NCBI GenBank assembly: GCA_002238855.1
Contig: MPND01000001.1
Span: 105,008-169,007 of the forward strand
Direction: 5' to 3'
Origin: SAR202 cluster bacterium bin90
Lineage (GTDB): Bacteria > Chloroflexota > Dehalococcoidia > Lucifugimonadales > JADFKI01
Length of the DNA: 64,000 nucleotides
Position numbers and translations under genes: made by a program. Positions 44,104 through 52,671 of this stretch are shown one piece after another (position 1 is the first letter of the stretch; every line of letters begins with the position of its first letter). Below the pieces are notes generated by a model. The model was given only the letters and a program-made list of their open reading frames with translations. It was not told the DNA's origin and searched no databases.

Positions 44104-45051
44104 ATGAGCCAGGCCAATCGCCTCACTCTTGCCGACATTAACCGCCGCACGCATCCCTCCATACCTAGGCGTGTTTACTATGTACTGCGCCGCTGGCCCC
44201 TCATTCCAATTCTGATTATCGGCACGCTCATCTCCTGCGCCTTATTCGCGGAGTATATATCGCCAAGCCTGCCAAATCGCCAGAACCTTCGTGACCGCAC
44301 CGCAGCCCCTTTCTGGTACGCGGAATGTGTCGGCGAGGAAAAACCATACTTAGACTACTGCAGCAGGGGGAACAGGTACATTCTCGGAGCCGACCCGCTT
44401 GGTCGCGACATCCTCACTCGCATCATTCACGGCGCACGCGTCTCCCTCACGCTTGCCTCCATCAGCATAGCAATCGGAATAACGGTCGGCACAACTCTCG
44501 GCCTGTGCGCCGGATACTTCGGCAAGTACATAGACGAAGTGATAATGCGCCTCACAGACATCTCCACCGCAATTCCGTATCTGCTGCTCGCACTCATAAT
44601 AGTCGTTGTATTCGGCCAGAAATACTATGTCATCATCGGTGTCCTTGCGCTCGCAAGCTGGCCCGAGATTGTCCGGCTCGTTCGCGGACAGACCTTACAA
44701 CTCAAGACATTGGACTACGTCGCCCTCGCGAAAGTGGCGGGCGCATCCAACTCCCGCATACTCTACCGTCACGTCCTTCCCGGCGTGATGAACACCCTCG
44801 TCGTAGCGACCACGCTGCAGGTCGGCGGCATAATCCTCGCCGAGTCCATCCTAGGCTATCTCGGCGCGGGTGTCCCGCCGCCCACACCCGCTTGGGGCGC
44901 AATGGTAGCCGATGGAAGAAACTACCTCTCAAACTCCTGGTGGGTAACACTCTTCCCCGGCTTCGCCATCTTCCTCACAGTGCTGTCCTTCAACTTCATC
45001 GGCGACTGGCTCCGCGACCGCTGGGACACCCGCCTCCGCCAGATCTTGTGA
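44104..45051 (+). CDS. Orphan ABC transporter permease, DppC type
   Basis: 315 residues, clearly a paralogue of the cassette A permease at 35659-36651. It shares the periplasmic Cys pair (FWYAECVGEE and LDYCSRG), ILGADPLGRDILTRIIHGARVSL, DISTAIPYLLLALIIVVVFGQ, LAGIVRLVRG-like SWPEIVRLVRGQ and the end RWDTRLRQIL. No DppB, SBP or ATPase gene adjoins it, so it must combine with subunits encoded elsewhere or be a relic duplicate that is still intact. No convincing Shine-Dalgarno sequence is seen before the ATG. Confidence 0.92.
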   Translation: MSQANRLTLADINRRTHPSIPRRVYYVLRRWPLIPILIIGTLISCALFAEYISPSLPNRQNLRDRTAAPFWYAECVGEEKPYLDYCSRGNRYILGADPLGRDILTRIIHGARVSLTLASISIAIGITVGTTLGLCAGYFGKYIDEVIMRLTDISTAIPYLLLALIIVVVFGQKYYVIIGVLALASWPEIVRLVRGQTLQLKTLDYVALAKVAGASNSRILYRHVLPGVMNTLVVATTLQVGGIILAESILGYLGAGVPPPTPAWGAMVADGRNYLSNSWWVTLFPGFAIFLTVLSFNFIGDWLRDRWDTRLRQIL

Positions 45052-45131
45052 CACACTGACGCCGCTTGACTCTCCGCACAATTGTGCTAGAATTATATAG
45101 CGAACATATATTCTTACACAGGAGAGCCGCG

Positions 45132-46484
45132 ATGCTCATCAAGCACACCACCAGCACTTTCGAAAAGCTCCACATCCTAGGCGGAATGGCAAGCGACGAC
45201 ATTCTCTCGCGCCCCGCTCCCGGCAGCAGGACGGCAGCCCCTTACACTTCAGCCCGACGCAACCCCGTCCCTGGCGTTTACAAGGCTGCAATGCCCAACG
45301 GCAAGACAATCAGCCTCATGCGTGTCATGTTCACCGACTTCTGCAAGATGGACTGCTTCTATTGCCCAAACAGTCATTGGGTCCCCCGAAAGCGCCACGC
45401 GTTCAAGGTGGACGAGCTCGCCAGTGCCTTCATGGAAATGCACCGCCGCCACACCGTCAACGGCCTCTTCCTCAGCTCTGGTATCGCTGGCAGCGGCTCC
45501 AATACCACCGAGCGACTGCTGAAAGTCGTGGACGCAATACGCAACAGGCACGGCTTCAAGGGCTACATCCACATGAAGGTCATGCCCGGCACCGACTACC
45601 CACTCGTCGAGGAAGCCTATCGTCTGGGAACTCGACTATCCGTCAACATCGAGACGCCCACAGCCGAGATGATGACACGCCTCAGCACCATGAAAGACAT
45701 GCAGCGCGACATCCTCGACCCGATGCGCTGGGTCTCCGATCTCATCAGCCGCAACCGCTACGCCAGCAGGGGCACAACCATTGGTCAGGCAACTCAGATG
45801 GTCGTCGGCGCGGCAGACGAGTCCGATTGGGACATCTTCGAGCGCATGCGCCAGCTATACGGCGAATGGGACTTCAAGCGCGTGTACTACGCCCCATTCC
45901 AGCCGATCCGCCACACGCCCCTTGAAGAGCACCCGCCAACCCCTATGGCAAGAGAGCACCGTCTCTATCAGGCAGACTGGCTCAGCCGCGTGTACAAGTA
46001 CACCTCCGACGAGATGCGTCTAGCTTACGACGACAGCGGCTTCCTGCCCCACGACGAAGACCCCAAGCAGTCCATCGCCGTCCAGAACCTCGATACCTTC
46101 CCCCTCGATGTCAATGCCGCGACCAGGCAGCAACTCCTCCGAGTTCCCGGCATAGGCCCAACCTCCGCTGAGCGCATCCTGAACAACCGCCGAGCGCACA
46201 CCATCGACAACTGGCGCGACCTAAAGACGATGGGCGTGGTCCAAAAGCGCGCCTGGCCCTTCTTGCGCTTTCCAGGCCACCGTCCACCCCGCGCAAGGCA
46301 GCTCAAGCTCAACCTCTTCAGCGAAGGCGCAAAGCAAGCTCGCAAGAAGGAGACGAAAGCCCGTCTCGGACTGACAAAGACACAGCCATCATACAACCCG
46401 GCAACCTGCGGCAACTCCACGCACCCCACATCCTGCGCAGCCTGCCCCCTCTACGGCGCTCCCGGCCACCCCGGCGCGCTCTAG
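45132..46484 (+). CDS. Putative DNA modification/repair radical SAM protein (UDG-linked type)
   Basis: 450 residues from ATG 45132 (AGGAG upstream; the track start at 45066 is unsupported). Radical SAM triad CKMDCFYC (Cys71, Cys75, Cys78), then LFLSSGIAGSGSNTTERLL and KVMPGTDYPLVEEAYRLG, characteristic of the family annotated as putative DNA modification/repair radical SAM, usually found with an unusual uracil-DNA glycosylase-like partner. A helix-hairpin-helix (LLRVPGIGPTSAERILNNRRA) binds DNA. The C-terminus has a short Cys motif (CGNSTHPTSCAAC). No partner gene is visible within the window. Confidence 0.88.
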   Translation: MLIKHTTSTFEKLHILGGMASDDILSRPAPGSRTAAPYTSARRNPVPGVYKAAMPNGKTISLMRVMFTDFCKMDCFYCPNSHWVPRKRHAFKVDELASAFMEMHRRHTVNGLFLSSGIAGSGSNTTERLLKVVDAIRNRHGFKGYIHMKVMPGTDYPLVEEAYRLGTRLSVNIETPTAEMMTRLSTMKDMQRDILDPMRWVSDLISRNRYASRGTTIGQATQMVVGAADESDWDIFERMRQLYGEWDFKRVYYAPFQPIRHTPLEEHPPTPMAREHRLYQADWLSRVYKYTSDEMRLAYDDSGFLPHDEDPKQSIAVQNLDTFPLDVNAATRQQLLRVPGIGPTSAERILNNRRAHTIDNWRDLKTMGVVQKRAWPFLRFPGHRPPRARQLKLNLFSEGAKQARKKETKARLGLTKTQPSYNPATCGNSTHPTSCAACPLYGAPGHPGAL

Positions 46485-46502
46485 TGAGACAACCAATCGC
46501 TG

Positions 46503-47729
46503 CTACACAAGCCGCACATACCGCCGCCGCCCGGCCCTCAACACCACCCCAGCCTTGACGCCCGCCGTCGAGTCATCCGACACGCGCTCGCCGTCAATCT
46601 GCACCGCACCCTGGCTTATCAGACGCCTCGCCTCACCCGCGCTGCTAGCAAGCGCCGCATCAACCAACAGTCGGCTCAACCGCATTCCCGCAAGCGTCTC
46701 CGCAGGCGGCAGCGCGTGCTCAGGCATATCCTCCGGCACTCCACCCCCTTGCACCGTCCGCTCGAAGTGCCGCTCCGCCTCCCGCGCCGCTTCAAGGTCA
46801 TGGAACTGCGTTACGAGCTCCCTTGCCAGCCGCTTCTTCAGCTCCATCGGGTTTACCGACCCGCCATCCAGCGCCAACCGCATCTCCTCGATCTCATCGT
46901 CCACCACATCCGTAAGATACTCGCTATACGGCAGAATCTGGCTGTCCGGTAGCGACATCGCCTTGCCATAAATCTCGTTCGCCGGCTCATCTATGCCAAT
47001 ATAGTTCCCAAGGCTCTTGCTCATCTTCTGCACGCCGTCAGTCCCCGGCAGCAGCGGCATCAGAAAGCACTGCTGCGGCGTCTGCCCCATCATTCCCTGC
47101 AGGTCCCTGCCCACCAGCAGGTTGAACATCTGGTCAGTCCCGCCAAACTCCACATCCGACTCGATTGCCACCGAGTCATACGCCTGCAGCAACGGATACA
47201 GCAGCTCCGTTATCGCAATCGGTTGGTTTGCCTTGAACCGGCTGGCAAAGTCGTCGCGAGCAAGGAACTGTGCCACGGTAAATCGGCTCGTCAGTCGAAT
47301 GACATCCGCCAGTGAGAAGTCACCGAACCACTCGCTCTGCCAGCGCGTCTCCGTCCTGTCTCTGTCCACTATCTTGAAGAACTGCGCCATATATGTAGCC
47401 GCGTTCTCCCGCACCTGCTCCGCTGTCAGCATCGGCCGTGTAGCCGACCTGCCGCTCGGGTCGCCTATCTGCGCTGTCCAGTCTCCGACGATGAGCACAA
47501 CCTTGTGCCCCAGGTCCTGCAACTGGCGCAGCTTCCGCAACCCCACCGCATGCCCAAGGTGTATGTCTGTCGCGCTTGGATCGAAGCCCATCTTCAGGCG
47601 AAGCGGTCTGCCGCCCTGCAGTCTCTCGACGAACTCCGATTCCACGATGATCTCCGACACGCCTCGCTTTAGCACGCGGCGCATCACACCCTCATCCCTG
47701 ATTGCATCTAATAGAGCGTCCGACAACAA
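46503..47729 (-). CDS. tyrS: Tyrosine--tRNA ligase
   Basis: 408 residues with HIGH-type HLGHA, the tyrosine-binding region VEFGGTDQMFNLLVG, KMSKS-type KMSKSLGNYIG and a C-terminal S4 RNA-binding domain (ASSAGEARRLISQGAVQIDGERV). The start is a TTG (47729), or the adjacent TTG at 47726, with GAGG about ten bases upstream. It lies convergent with the radical SAM gene (18-base gap) and behind a long structured intergenic region. Confidence 0.96.
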   Translation of the reverse strand: MLSDALLDAIRDEGVMRRVLKRGVSEIIVESEFVERLQGGRPLRLKMGFDPSATDIHLGHAVGLRKLRQLQDLGHKVVLIVGDWTAQIGDPSGRSATRPMLTAEQVRENAATYMAQFFKIVDRDRTETRWQSEWFGDFSLADVIRLTSRFTVAQFLARDDFASRFKANQPIAITELLYPLLQAYDSVAIESDVEFGGTDQMFNLLVGRDLQGMMGQTPQQCFLMPLLPGTDGVQKMSKSLGNYIGIDEPANEIYGKAMSLPDSQILPYSEYLTDVVDDEIEEMRLALDGGSVNPMELKKRLARELVTQFHDLEAAREAERHFERTVQGGGVPEDMPEHALPPAETLAGMRLSRLLVDAALASSAGEARRLISQGAVQIDGERVSDDSTAGVKAGVVLRAGRRRYVRLV

Positions 47730-47831
47730 GATGGCACACCTCGCTCAGGTTGGATATGCGACTCAGTCTGGTTGGTGGGGCAGGGGATTTTGCCCACACC
47801 GCGATTCCCGCAGACTCTCATCGCGCAAGCA

Positions 47832-47837
47832 ATTATA
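47832..47837 (-). promoter_or_regulatory. Consensus -10 box upstream of tyrS
   Basis: A perfect TATAAT on the minus strand, directly after the terminator-like hairpin and about 100 bases before the tyrS start codon. No good -35 lies 16-18 bases upstream. The proximal leader can form a GGTGTGGGCA/TGCCCCACC hairpin. Confidence 0.45.
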
Positions 47838-47847
47838 GCGCAAAGAA

Positions 47848-47884
47848 GGGAGGCGGGCGCAACACATGCTGCTACCCGCCTCCC
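47848..47884 (-). terminator. Strong terminator-like hairpin upstream of tyrS
   Basis: GGGAGGCGGG (47848-47857) pairs perfectly with CCCGCCTCCC (47875-47884). On the minus strand it is followed by TTCTTTGCGC, a modest U-run. It would end transcription of the upstream structured region before tyrS unless an alternative fold forms. Confidence 0.6.
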
Positions 47885-48069
47885 TGAATTACCCGTTAGT
47901 CCCGCACTTCCGGTCTTTGACCGAAGGCTGCGCCCCTTATGCTAGGGGTCATTTAACAGCCGGTTGTGCTTCGCGGGGCTGCCGGTCTTGGCCACCCCTG
48001 CTGGATCATTATTGGAGCTTTCCTCCTGCCATCCCTATCTTCGGCATCCGCCCCTGAGACCAGCAGGGG
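47848..48069 (-). ncRNA. Candidate structured RNA or leader upstream of tyrS
   Basis: On the minus strand the order is: CCCCTGCTGG (48069-48060) pairing with CCAGCAGGGG (48004-47995), enclosing a GGAGGAAAGCTCC mini-hairpin; CAGCC/GGCTG (47981-47977 with 47961-47957); CCCCT/AGGGG (47948-47933); CTTCGGTC/GACCGGAAG (47926-47907); and finally the GGGAGGCGGG/CCCGCCTCCC terminator-like stem. The family is not recognised. It could be an independent small RNA or an attenuator of tyrS. The call rests only on hand-found stems. Confidence 0.3.
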
Positions 48070-48316
48070 CAGGACAAGGGAACTTCCAGTTATGATTCAA
48101 GACGATCTGACGAATCATAGCCAACCTCCTGATAGCCCGGCGCTTAGCCTGGGCGGTAATTGCAGAGCTTCCGCTCCTCTTGTCAACCGTAGCAACTCAA
48201 TGCCACGCTGTCAACACTGTCTAAGACCTCTTCAAAACGAATTACTGGATAGGTGCTAAGGAGCAATAGCCAATGCAGCTTCAACTCTCATCCAACCCAA
48301 CCGGTTTAGACACGAC

Positions 48317-48769
48317 CTAATCGGGCAGTACGGCTACATTCGTCCAGTAATTCAGCAAGTCCCTCACTTTGGAATTGAACTGATGTACATCAACCGGCTT
48401 CGTGATGTAGCTGCTGATGCACTTGCTGTACGCGTATTCCAGGTCCTCCTGCGATTGCGATGTCGTCAACACTACTACCGGGATTCTGCCGAGGTCAGGG
48501 TTCTGCTCCAGCGCCGCCAGCACCTCCCTGCCATCCATCACAGGCATGTTCAGGTCAAGCAGGATCATGTCGGGGCGCGCTGCGTTGGTGGCCTCACCTT
48601 CCTTGAGCAGAATCGTCATCGCCTCCTGCCCGTTGTTTGCGACCGTGAAGTTCACATGAAACTCGGCGTCCTCCAGTATCAGCTGAATCAGCCGTACATC
48701 TGCTGGATTGTCCTCGACCAGCAGTATCTCCAGCGGTCTGCTTGCGGGCCTTCTATATGCAGTGGTCAC
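48317..48769 (-). CDS. Single-domain response regulator (CheY/Rcp1-like)
   Basis: 150 residues, receiver domain only: acidic pair Glu19-Asp20 in LLVEDNPADVRL, phospho-acceptor Asp72 in ILLDLNMPVMDG, the Thr in VVLTTS and Lys in YITKPV. The EDNPADVRL form is typical of Rcp1-like regulators that pair with phytochrome/GAF-type kinases. The start is GTG with AAGGA upstream. It is the last gene of the kinase-regulator-regulator run, 34 bases after the preceding regulator. Confidence 0.93.
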   Translation of the reverse strand: MTTAYRRPASRPLEILLVEDNPADVRLIQLILEDAEFHVNFTVANNGQEAMTILLKEGEATNAARPDMILLDLNMPVMDGREVLAALEQNPDLGRIPVVVLTTSQSQEDLEYAYSKCISSYITKPVDVHQFNSKVRDLLNYWTNVAVLPD

Positions 48770-48803
48770 ATCATTGTCCTTAAGTCGTCTGCTGGCATGC
48801 AGC

Positions 48804-49319
48804 CTAGCTGCCGCCGAAGGGCCACCACCATCGGCGCTTACCTTCGGATGATGCCTGTTCCTCTGCCTGTCCGGCAGGCGGCCCCAGGCTGATTGGCTGA
48901 CGGCTGAACATCCCTAATTGCGAGACCACATTATTGAACCGCTGCAATTCGATCGGCTTGCGGCAGAAGCGGCTCGGAGGGATATTGTACGCGTTCAGCA
49001 GGCTTTGCTCTGCTTCCGTGCCCGTCAGAATCATCACCGGAATGTTCACCAGAGCCTCTTCCGAGTTTATGTCTGCGAGTACCTCCGGCCCATCCTTGCG
49101 TGGCAACCGCAAGTCAAGCAGAATCAGGTCGGGTCGCGGTGTGTCTGAGTATGCGCCCGCCTGCCGCAGAATCTCCATCGCGATTACACCGTCCTCTGCT
49201 ACGGTGATGTTCGTCGTATGCTCCGATTGCCTGATTACCTCCTCCGTCAACCGCACATCGGCAGGATTGTCTTCGACCAGAAGAATCTCGATCGCTCTGT
49301 CCTCTGTCGCTGAAGTCAT
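48804..49319 (-). CDS. Single-domain response regulator (Rcp1-like)
   Basis: 171 residues. Receiver domain with Glu16-Asp17 (LLVEDNPADVRL), phospho-acceptor Asp69 (ILLDLRLPRKDG), MILTGTEAE and Lys in FCRKPIEL, then a tail of about 30 residues ending KRRWWWPFGGS whose Trp-rich basic end could touch the membrane. GGAGA lies eight bases before the ATG. It lies 18 bases downstream of the histidine kinase gene. It has no output domain, so it acts by protein contact or phosphorelay. Confidence 0.92.
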   Translation of the reverse strand: MTSATEDRAIEILLVEDNPADVRLTEEVIRQSEHTTNITVAEDGVIAMEILRQAGAYSDTPRPDLILLDLRLPRKDGPEVLADINSEEALVNIPVMILTGTEAEQSLLNAYNIPPSRFCRKPIELQRFNNVVSQLGMFSRQPISLGPPAGQAEEQASSEGKRRWWWPFGGS

Positions 49320-49337
49320 TTTGCCGTCTCCTTTCCC

Positions 49338-51509
49338 TTAATCCTCCGCAACCGGCAGCGTGAAGCTGAAAGTTGCCCCGTTTCCAATTTCCGATTCGAC
49401 CCAGATCTTGCCCTGGTGCCGCTCAACGATCTTGCTGCATATCGCAAGCCCAATGCCCGTGCCCGGGTACTCGCCCCTTCCATGCAGCCTCTTGAACATA
49501 CCGAATATTCTTTCATTGTGCTGCGGGTCTATCCCAATGCCGTTATCCGAAACCGACATCACATACGACTCGCCCACCTGCACGCTTGATATGTGAATCT
49601 CAGGACGCTTATCGCCGTGGAATTTCATGCCATTGCTGATCAGGTTCTGGAAGAGCTGCGAAAGCTGGTTTATGTCTCCCTGCACCTTGGGCATCCTATC
49701 ATGCGTGACCCTCGCGTTTGCCTCGCTGATGGCAACGCGTAGGTTGGCCATCGCATTCTCCAGCGCGCTGGAGCTCTCCACCGGCTCAAGCGGCCTTCCG
49801 CGTGTGCCCACACGGGAGTACTCCAGAAGATCATTTATCAGAATCTTCATTCGCTCCGTGCCGTCCACAACATATCCGATAAATTCGTCAGCCGTCTCGT
49901 CCAGTTCCCCGCCATAGCGGTCGGAAAGCAACTGAACAAAGCCCGAAATCACCCGCAGTGGTTCCTGGAGGTCGTGAGAAGCCACATAAGCGAACTCTTG
50001 CAGTTCCGCATTCGACCGCGCCAGTTCATCTGCCTGTCGCGCCAGCTTCTCCTGCGCTCGCTTCCTCGGGGTAATGTCGTTCGAGTAGATTCGTATCTGG
50101 TTGATTGCGGGAATATAGACGATGCGCTGCTGGTAGGTCTCGTCTCCGACATCGGTCTCTCGCGAGTGGAACGCGCCACCAGAAGTCAATTCCTCGATTA
50201 TCTCATCGATCTCCGCCATTATCGGATGTCGCGGACCCATTTCCTGCAGATTAGGGAATCGCTGCCGGGCTATCGGATTGCTGTAAGCAATAGTGCCGTC
50301 CAGGTTCGCCTCGATTACAGGGTTGGGATTGTGCATCGGGAATGTCGCCAGCCGGCTCTGCTGTGCGTAAAGCAGCGTGTTCGCAATGGCAGGGGCGATC
50401 TGTCTGGCAACTTGAGTGAGCATATCGATATCTCGCTGACCATACGCGTTCTCCTTCAGAGAGCGCACATTCAGAAGTCCGATCACTTCGTTCTTAAAGA
50501 TCAGAGGCGCCATTACTACCGAGCGCATGTTATGGAATACCATCAATGGGTACCGCGCCTTGAGCACATCCGCGCTCCCCTGAACAAGTATGGTCTGAGC
50601 GGTATAGATCGCGTCTTCGGCAGGCGTGTCAGCTATGGAAAACTTCTCGCCAACGCGACGGCCCTCCGCCTCTATCCCCGACACATAGGCGTTTACCAGT
50701 GTGTCGTCTTCCTTATAGAAGTGTGCCAGAGAGATTCTATCGAAAGTAATCAGTTGCTGCACCTGGTTGGCGAAGTCCTCATACACTTCGTCAATATCCA
50801 TTGACGACGAGATTATCCTGCCAATCTCAGCAAACAGCGTTTGCTCCTGGACGAGCCTGTGTTCGAATCGGAGCGTCTCCTCCAGCACAGCCTGAGTCTC
50901 CATCTGCTTGGCATACAGCAGAGAATTCGCAACAGCTCCTGCTATCTGCGATGCAATTCGTTCCGCAAGATCAAGGCAGCTCTCCGAATACGCATCCGCA
51001 TCGGTGGACCTGAAGTGAAGCGTACCTATGACCTCATTCCTGGAAATTAGAGGAACCGCGACCAGCCACCTCAGGCCCATGTCCATTACGGGAGCCTGGT
51101 TCGCGAATAGCTCTTCTAAGGTGTGAGGCGAGTTCGGTGTGAGGAGCAGCCCACGAGCATTCTTGGCAACCCATTCCGTCGGCGAATTAGCCAGCGCTCT
51201 GACCATTCCCGGCGCCCAGGCCGGTATATTCGCGCCGGACTGATACAGGGTGGTTACCGTGCCCGCTTCGAGGTCAACGCTGTTAATGACCAGCCGCTCG
51301 AACGGAATAATATTGCGAACTTGCGAGGCGAAGCCCTCATAGACCTCTTGAATGTCGGGGGAGGAACTGATGACGCGACCAATCTCAGCGAAGATTGCGT
51401 ACTCAGCCGCCACGCGGCGCGCCTCGACTATGGCGTCGCGTCCGCTGCTCTGCCCATTTCGCGGGGCGACATCATCAATTTGACCAGGCTGACTCGGGCG
51501 CTCTAGCAT
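49338..51509 (-). CDS. Cytoplasmic sensor histidine kinase, GAF-GAF-PAS-HisKA-HATPase
   Basis: 723 residues without transmembrane helices. Two GAF domains occupy about 30-200 and 215-385 and share an internal repeat ([25 protein letters not shown] versus [25 protein letters not shown]). A PAS domain spans about 390-485, then a coiled coil, HisKA with His512 in [10 protein letters not shown], and HATPase_c with [15 protein letters not shown] and GTGIGLAI. The first GAF lacks an obvious chromophore Cys-His motif, so a bilin is not indicated. It is 29 bases downstream of ribF and followed by two response regulators. Confidence 0.94.
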   Translation of the reverse strand: MLERPSQPGQIDDVAPRNGQSSGRDAIVEARRVAAEYAIFAEIGRVISSSPDIQEVYEGFASQVRNIIPFERLVINSVDLEAGTVTTLYQSGANIPAWAPGMVRALANSPTEWVAKNARGLLLTPNSPHTLEELFANQAPVMDMGLRWLVAVPLISRNEVIGTLHFRSTDADAYSESCLDLAERIASQIAGAVANSLLYAKQMETQAVLEETLRFEHRLVQEQTLFAEIGRIISSSMDIDEVYEDFANQVQQLITFDRISLAHFYKEDDTLVNAYVSGIEAEGRRVGEKFSIADTPAEDAIYTAQTILVQGSADVLKARYPLMVFHNMRSVVMAPLIFKNEVIGLLNVRSLKENAYGQRDIDMLTQVARQIAPAIANTLLYAQQSRLATFPMHNPNPVIEANLDGTIAYSNPIARQRFPNLQEMGPRHPIMAEIDEIIEELTSGGAFHSRETDVGDETYQQRIVYIPAINQIRIYSNDITPRKRAQEKLARQADELARSNAELQEFAYVASHDLQEPLRVISGFVQLLSDRYGGELDETADEFIGYVVDGTERMKILINDLLEYSRVGTRGRPLEPVESSSALENAMANLRVAISEANARVTHDRMPKVQGDINQLSQLFQNLISNGMKFHGDKRPEIHISSVQVGESYVMSVSDNGIGIDPQHNERIFGMFKRLHGRGEYPGTGIGLAICSKIVERHQGKIWVESEIGNGATFSFTLPVAED

Positions 51510-51538
51510 GAGTGTCCCCCATCCTGCTGAGCCTCAGG

Positions 51539-52465
51539 CTATCGCTCGGCCTGAAGCAGTGTTCGCGTTTGCTCTACATCCAGCTCCATCTGCTTTAGCA
51601 GGTCGTCCACGCTCTCGAACTTCAACTCATCGCGTAAACGCTGCACGAATTCCAGCCGTAGTTGCCTATTATACAGGTTCTTGTCAAATCCCAACAGGAA
51701 GGCTTCTATCGTGCGTCCCCTGCCGTCGAATGTCGGTCTCGTGCCAATGCTCGTCGCCGCCATGTGGCGCTCTCCGTCCACATAAGCCAGTGTCGCATAT
51801 ATCCCGTTTCCGGGCACCGCCATGTCCGGTCCAACCTCCACATTAGCGGTCGGGAATCCCAATTCCCTTCCCAGTTTTTCACCTGTAACCACGGTGCCGC
51901 TTATGGAGAATTTACGCCCCAGCTTCTTCGCCGCATCCCCTACATTCCCCTGGGAGATCGCCTTCCTTATGCTAGTGCTGTGTACGGCATCCCCACCCTC
52001 TGATAGCAGGTCAACCACGCTCACAGTAAAGCCGAGCTTCTCGCCCAACTTCGACAGCACTTCCACATTGCCCTCTCGCTTGTATCCCATCGCAAAATCC
52101 GGCCCCACCACGAGACCGCGCATCCGAAGCTTGCCCATCAGTAGCTCAACGAACTTCTGCGGACGCAGCCCCGAGACCTCCCTGTCGAACGTAACCGGTA
52201 CTACGAAGTCCGCGCCAATCTCCTCGACCAACCGGACCCGCTCCGCGATGCTCGTAATGTACTGTGGCTGAAAGTTCGGGTTCAGCACCGAGTCCGGGTG
52301 GTTGCGGAAAGTCACCACACCCGCTGCCATGCCCCTTGACTGCGCCTCGGCTGCGACCTTGCCTATCAGGTACTGATGCCCGCGATGTACGCCGTCGAAG
52401 ACCCCGATGGTCAGCACCGAGTCCCTGTCGATTTGCGCCTGTTCCAGCTCCTGCTCGATTCGCAT
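51539..52465 (-). CDS. ribF: Bifunctional riboflavin kinase / FAD synthetase
   Basis: 308 residues from ATG 52465 (the track ORF adds 20 unsupported residues). The N-terminal FAD synthetase has GVFDGVHRGHQ and VHSTSIRKAI, and the C-terminal flavokinase has GTVVTGEKLGRELGFPTANV, SIGTRPTFDG and EAFLLGFD. It makes FMN and FAD from riboflavin, cofactors that the flavin oxidoreductases of this organism may need. It is the first gene of a run that continues into the histidine kinase. Confidence 0.95.
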   Translation of the reverse strand: MRIEQELEQAQIDRDSVLTIGVFDGVHRGHQYLIGKVAAEAQSRGMAAGVVTFRNHPDSVLNPNFQPQYITSIAERVRLVEEIGADFVVPVTFDREVSGLRPQKFVELLMGKLRMRGLVVGPDFAMGYKREGNVEVLSKLGEKLGFTVSVVDLLSEGGDAVHSTSIRKAISQGNVGDAAKKLGRKFSISGTVVTGEKLGRELGFPTANVEVGPDMAVPGNGIYATLAYVDGERHMAATSIGTRPTFDGRGRTIEAFLLGFDKNLYNRQLRLEFVQRLRDELKFESVDDLLKQMELDVEQTRTLLQAER

Positions 52466-52671
52466 GCGCCTCAATCCGCCGGACTTCTGACTGCGTAGGC
52501 TTCCGTCAATTCGCCCTCCGCACACTCCCTCTGGCCACGACGCACATTCATGCCTCGGGCAATTTGGAGTATATCAGACGCACATTCCGCACTTCCATAA
52601 TTTTCGCCCGATAATTGTTTCTGTCAAGGCTCAGGTCGCCATGCCTGCGAAGTGGGAACACATTCCGCGTG

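Larger units (their letters stand above)
47730..48316. other. 587-base intergenic region with dense secondary structure
   Basis: No convincing ORF or tRNA. Reading toward tyrS (minus strand), the part between about 48070 and 47848 holds several hairpins and ends in a strong terminator-like stem, then a TATAAT box and the tyrS leader. A T-box, RNase P, SRP, tmRNA or common riboswitch signature was looked for and not found. The part from 48110 to 48316 shows two TTGACA boxes on the minus strand (around 48213 and 48186) that could start a transcript covering the structured part. Confidence 0.5.

Noticed and set aside
47848-48110. T-box riboswitch, RNase P RNA or another common RNA upstream of tyrS
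   Set aside because: The T-box core AGGGTGGNACCRCG is absent (the nearest string, AGGGGTGGCC, does not continue correctly and its TGGC would not suit tRNA-Tyr). GAGGAAAG is present but the rest of the RNase P core (ACAGAA, GGCTTA) is not. No SRP, tmRNA or known riboswitch core was found.
49338-51509. Phytochrome photoreceptor
   Set aside because: The GAF-HisKA layout and Rcp1-like regulators suggest it, but I see no bilin-attachment Cys or PHY domain; a general GAF/PAS sensor is safer.
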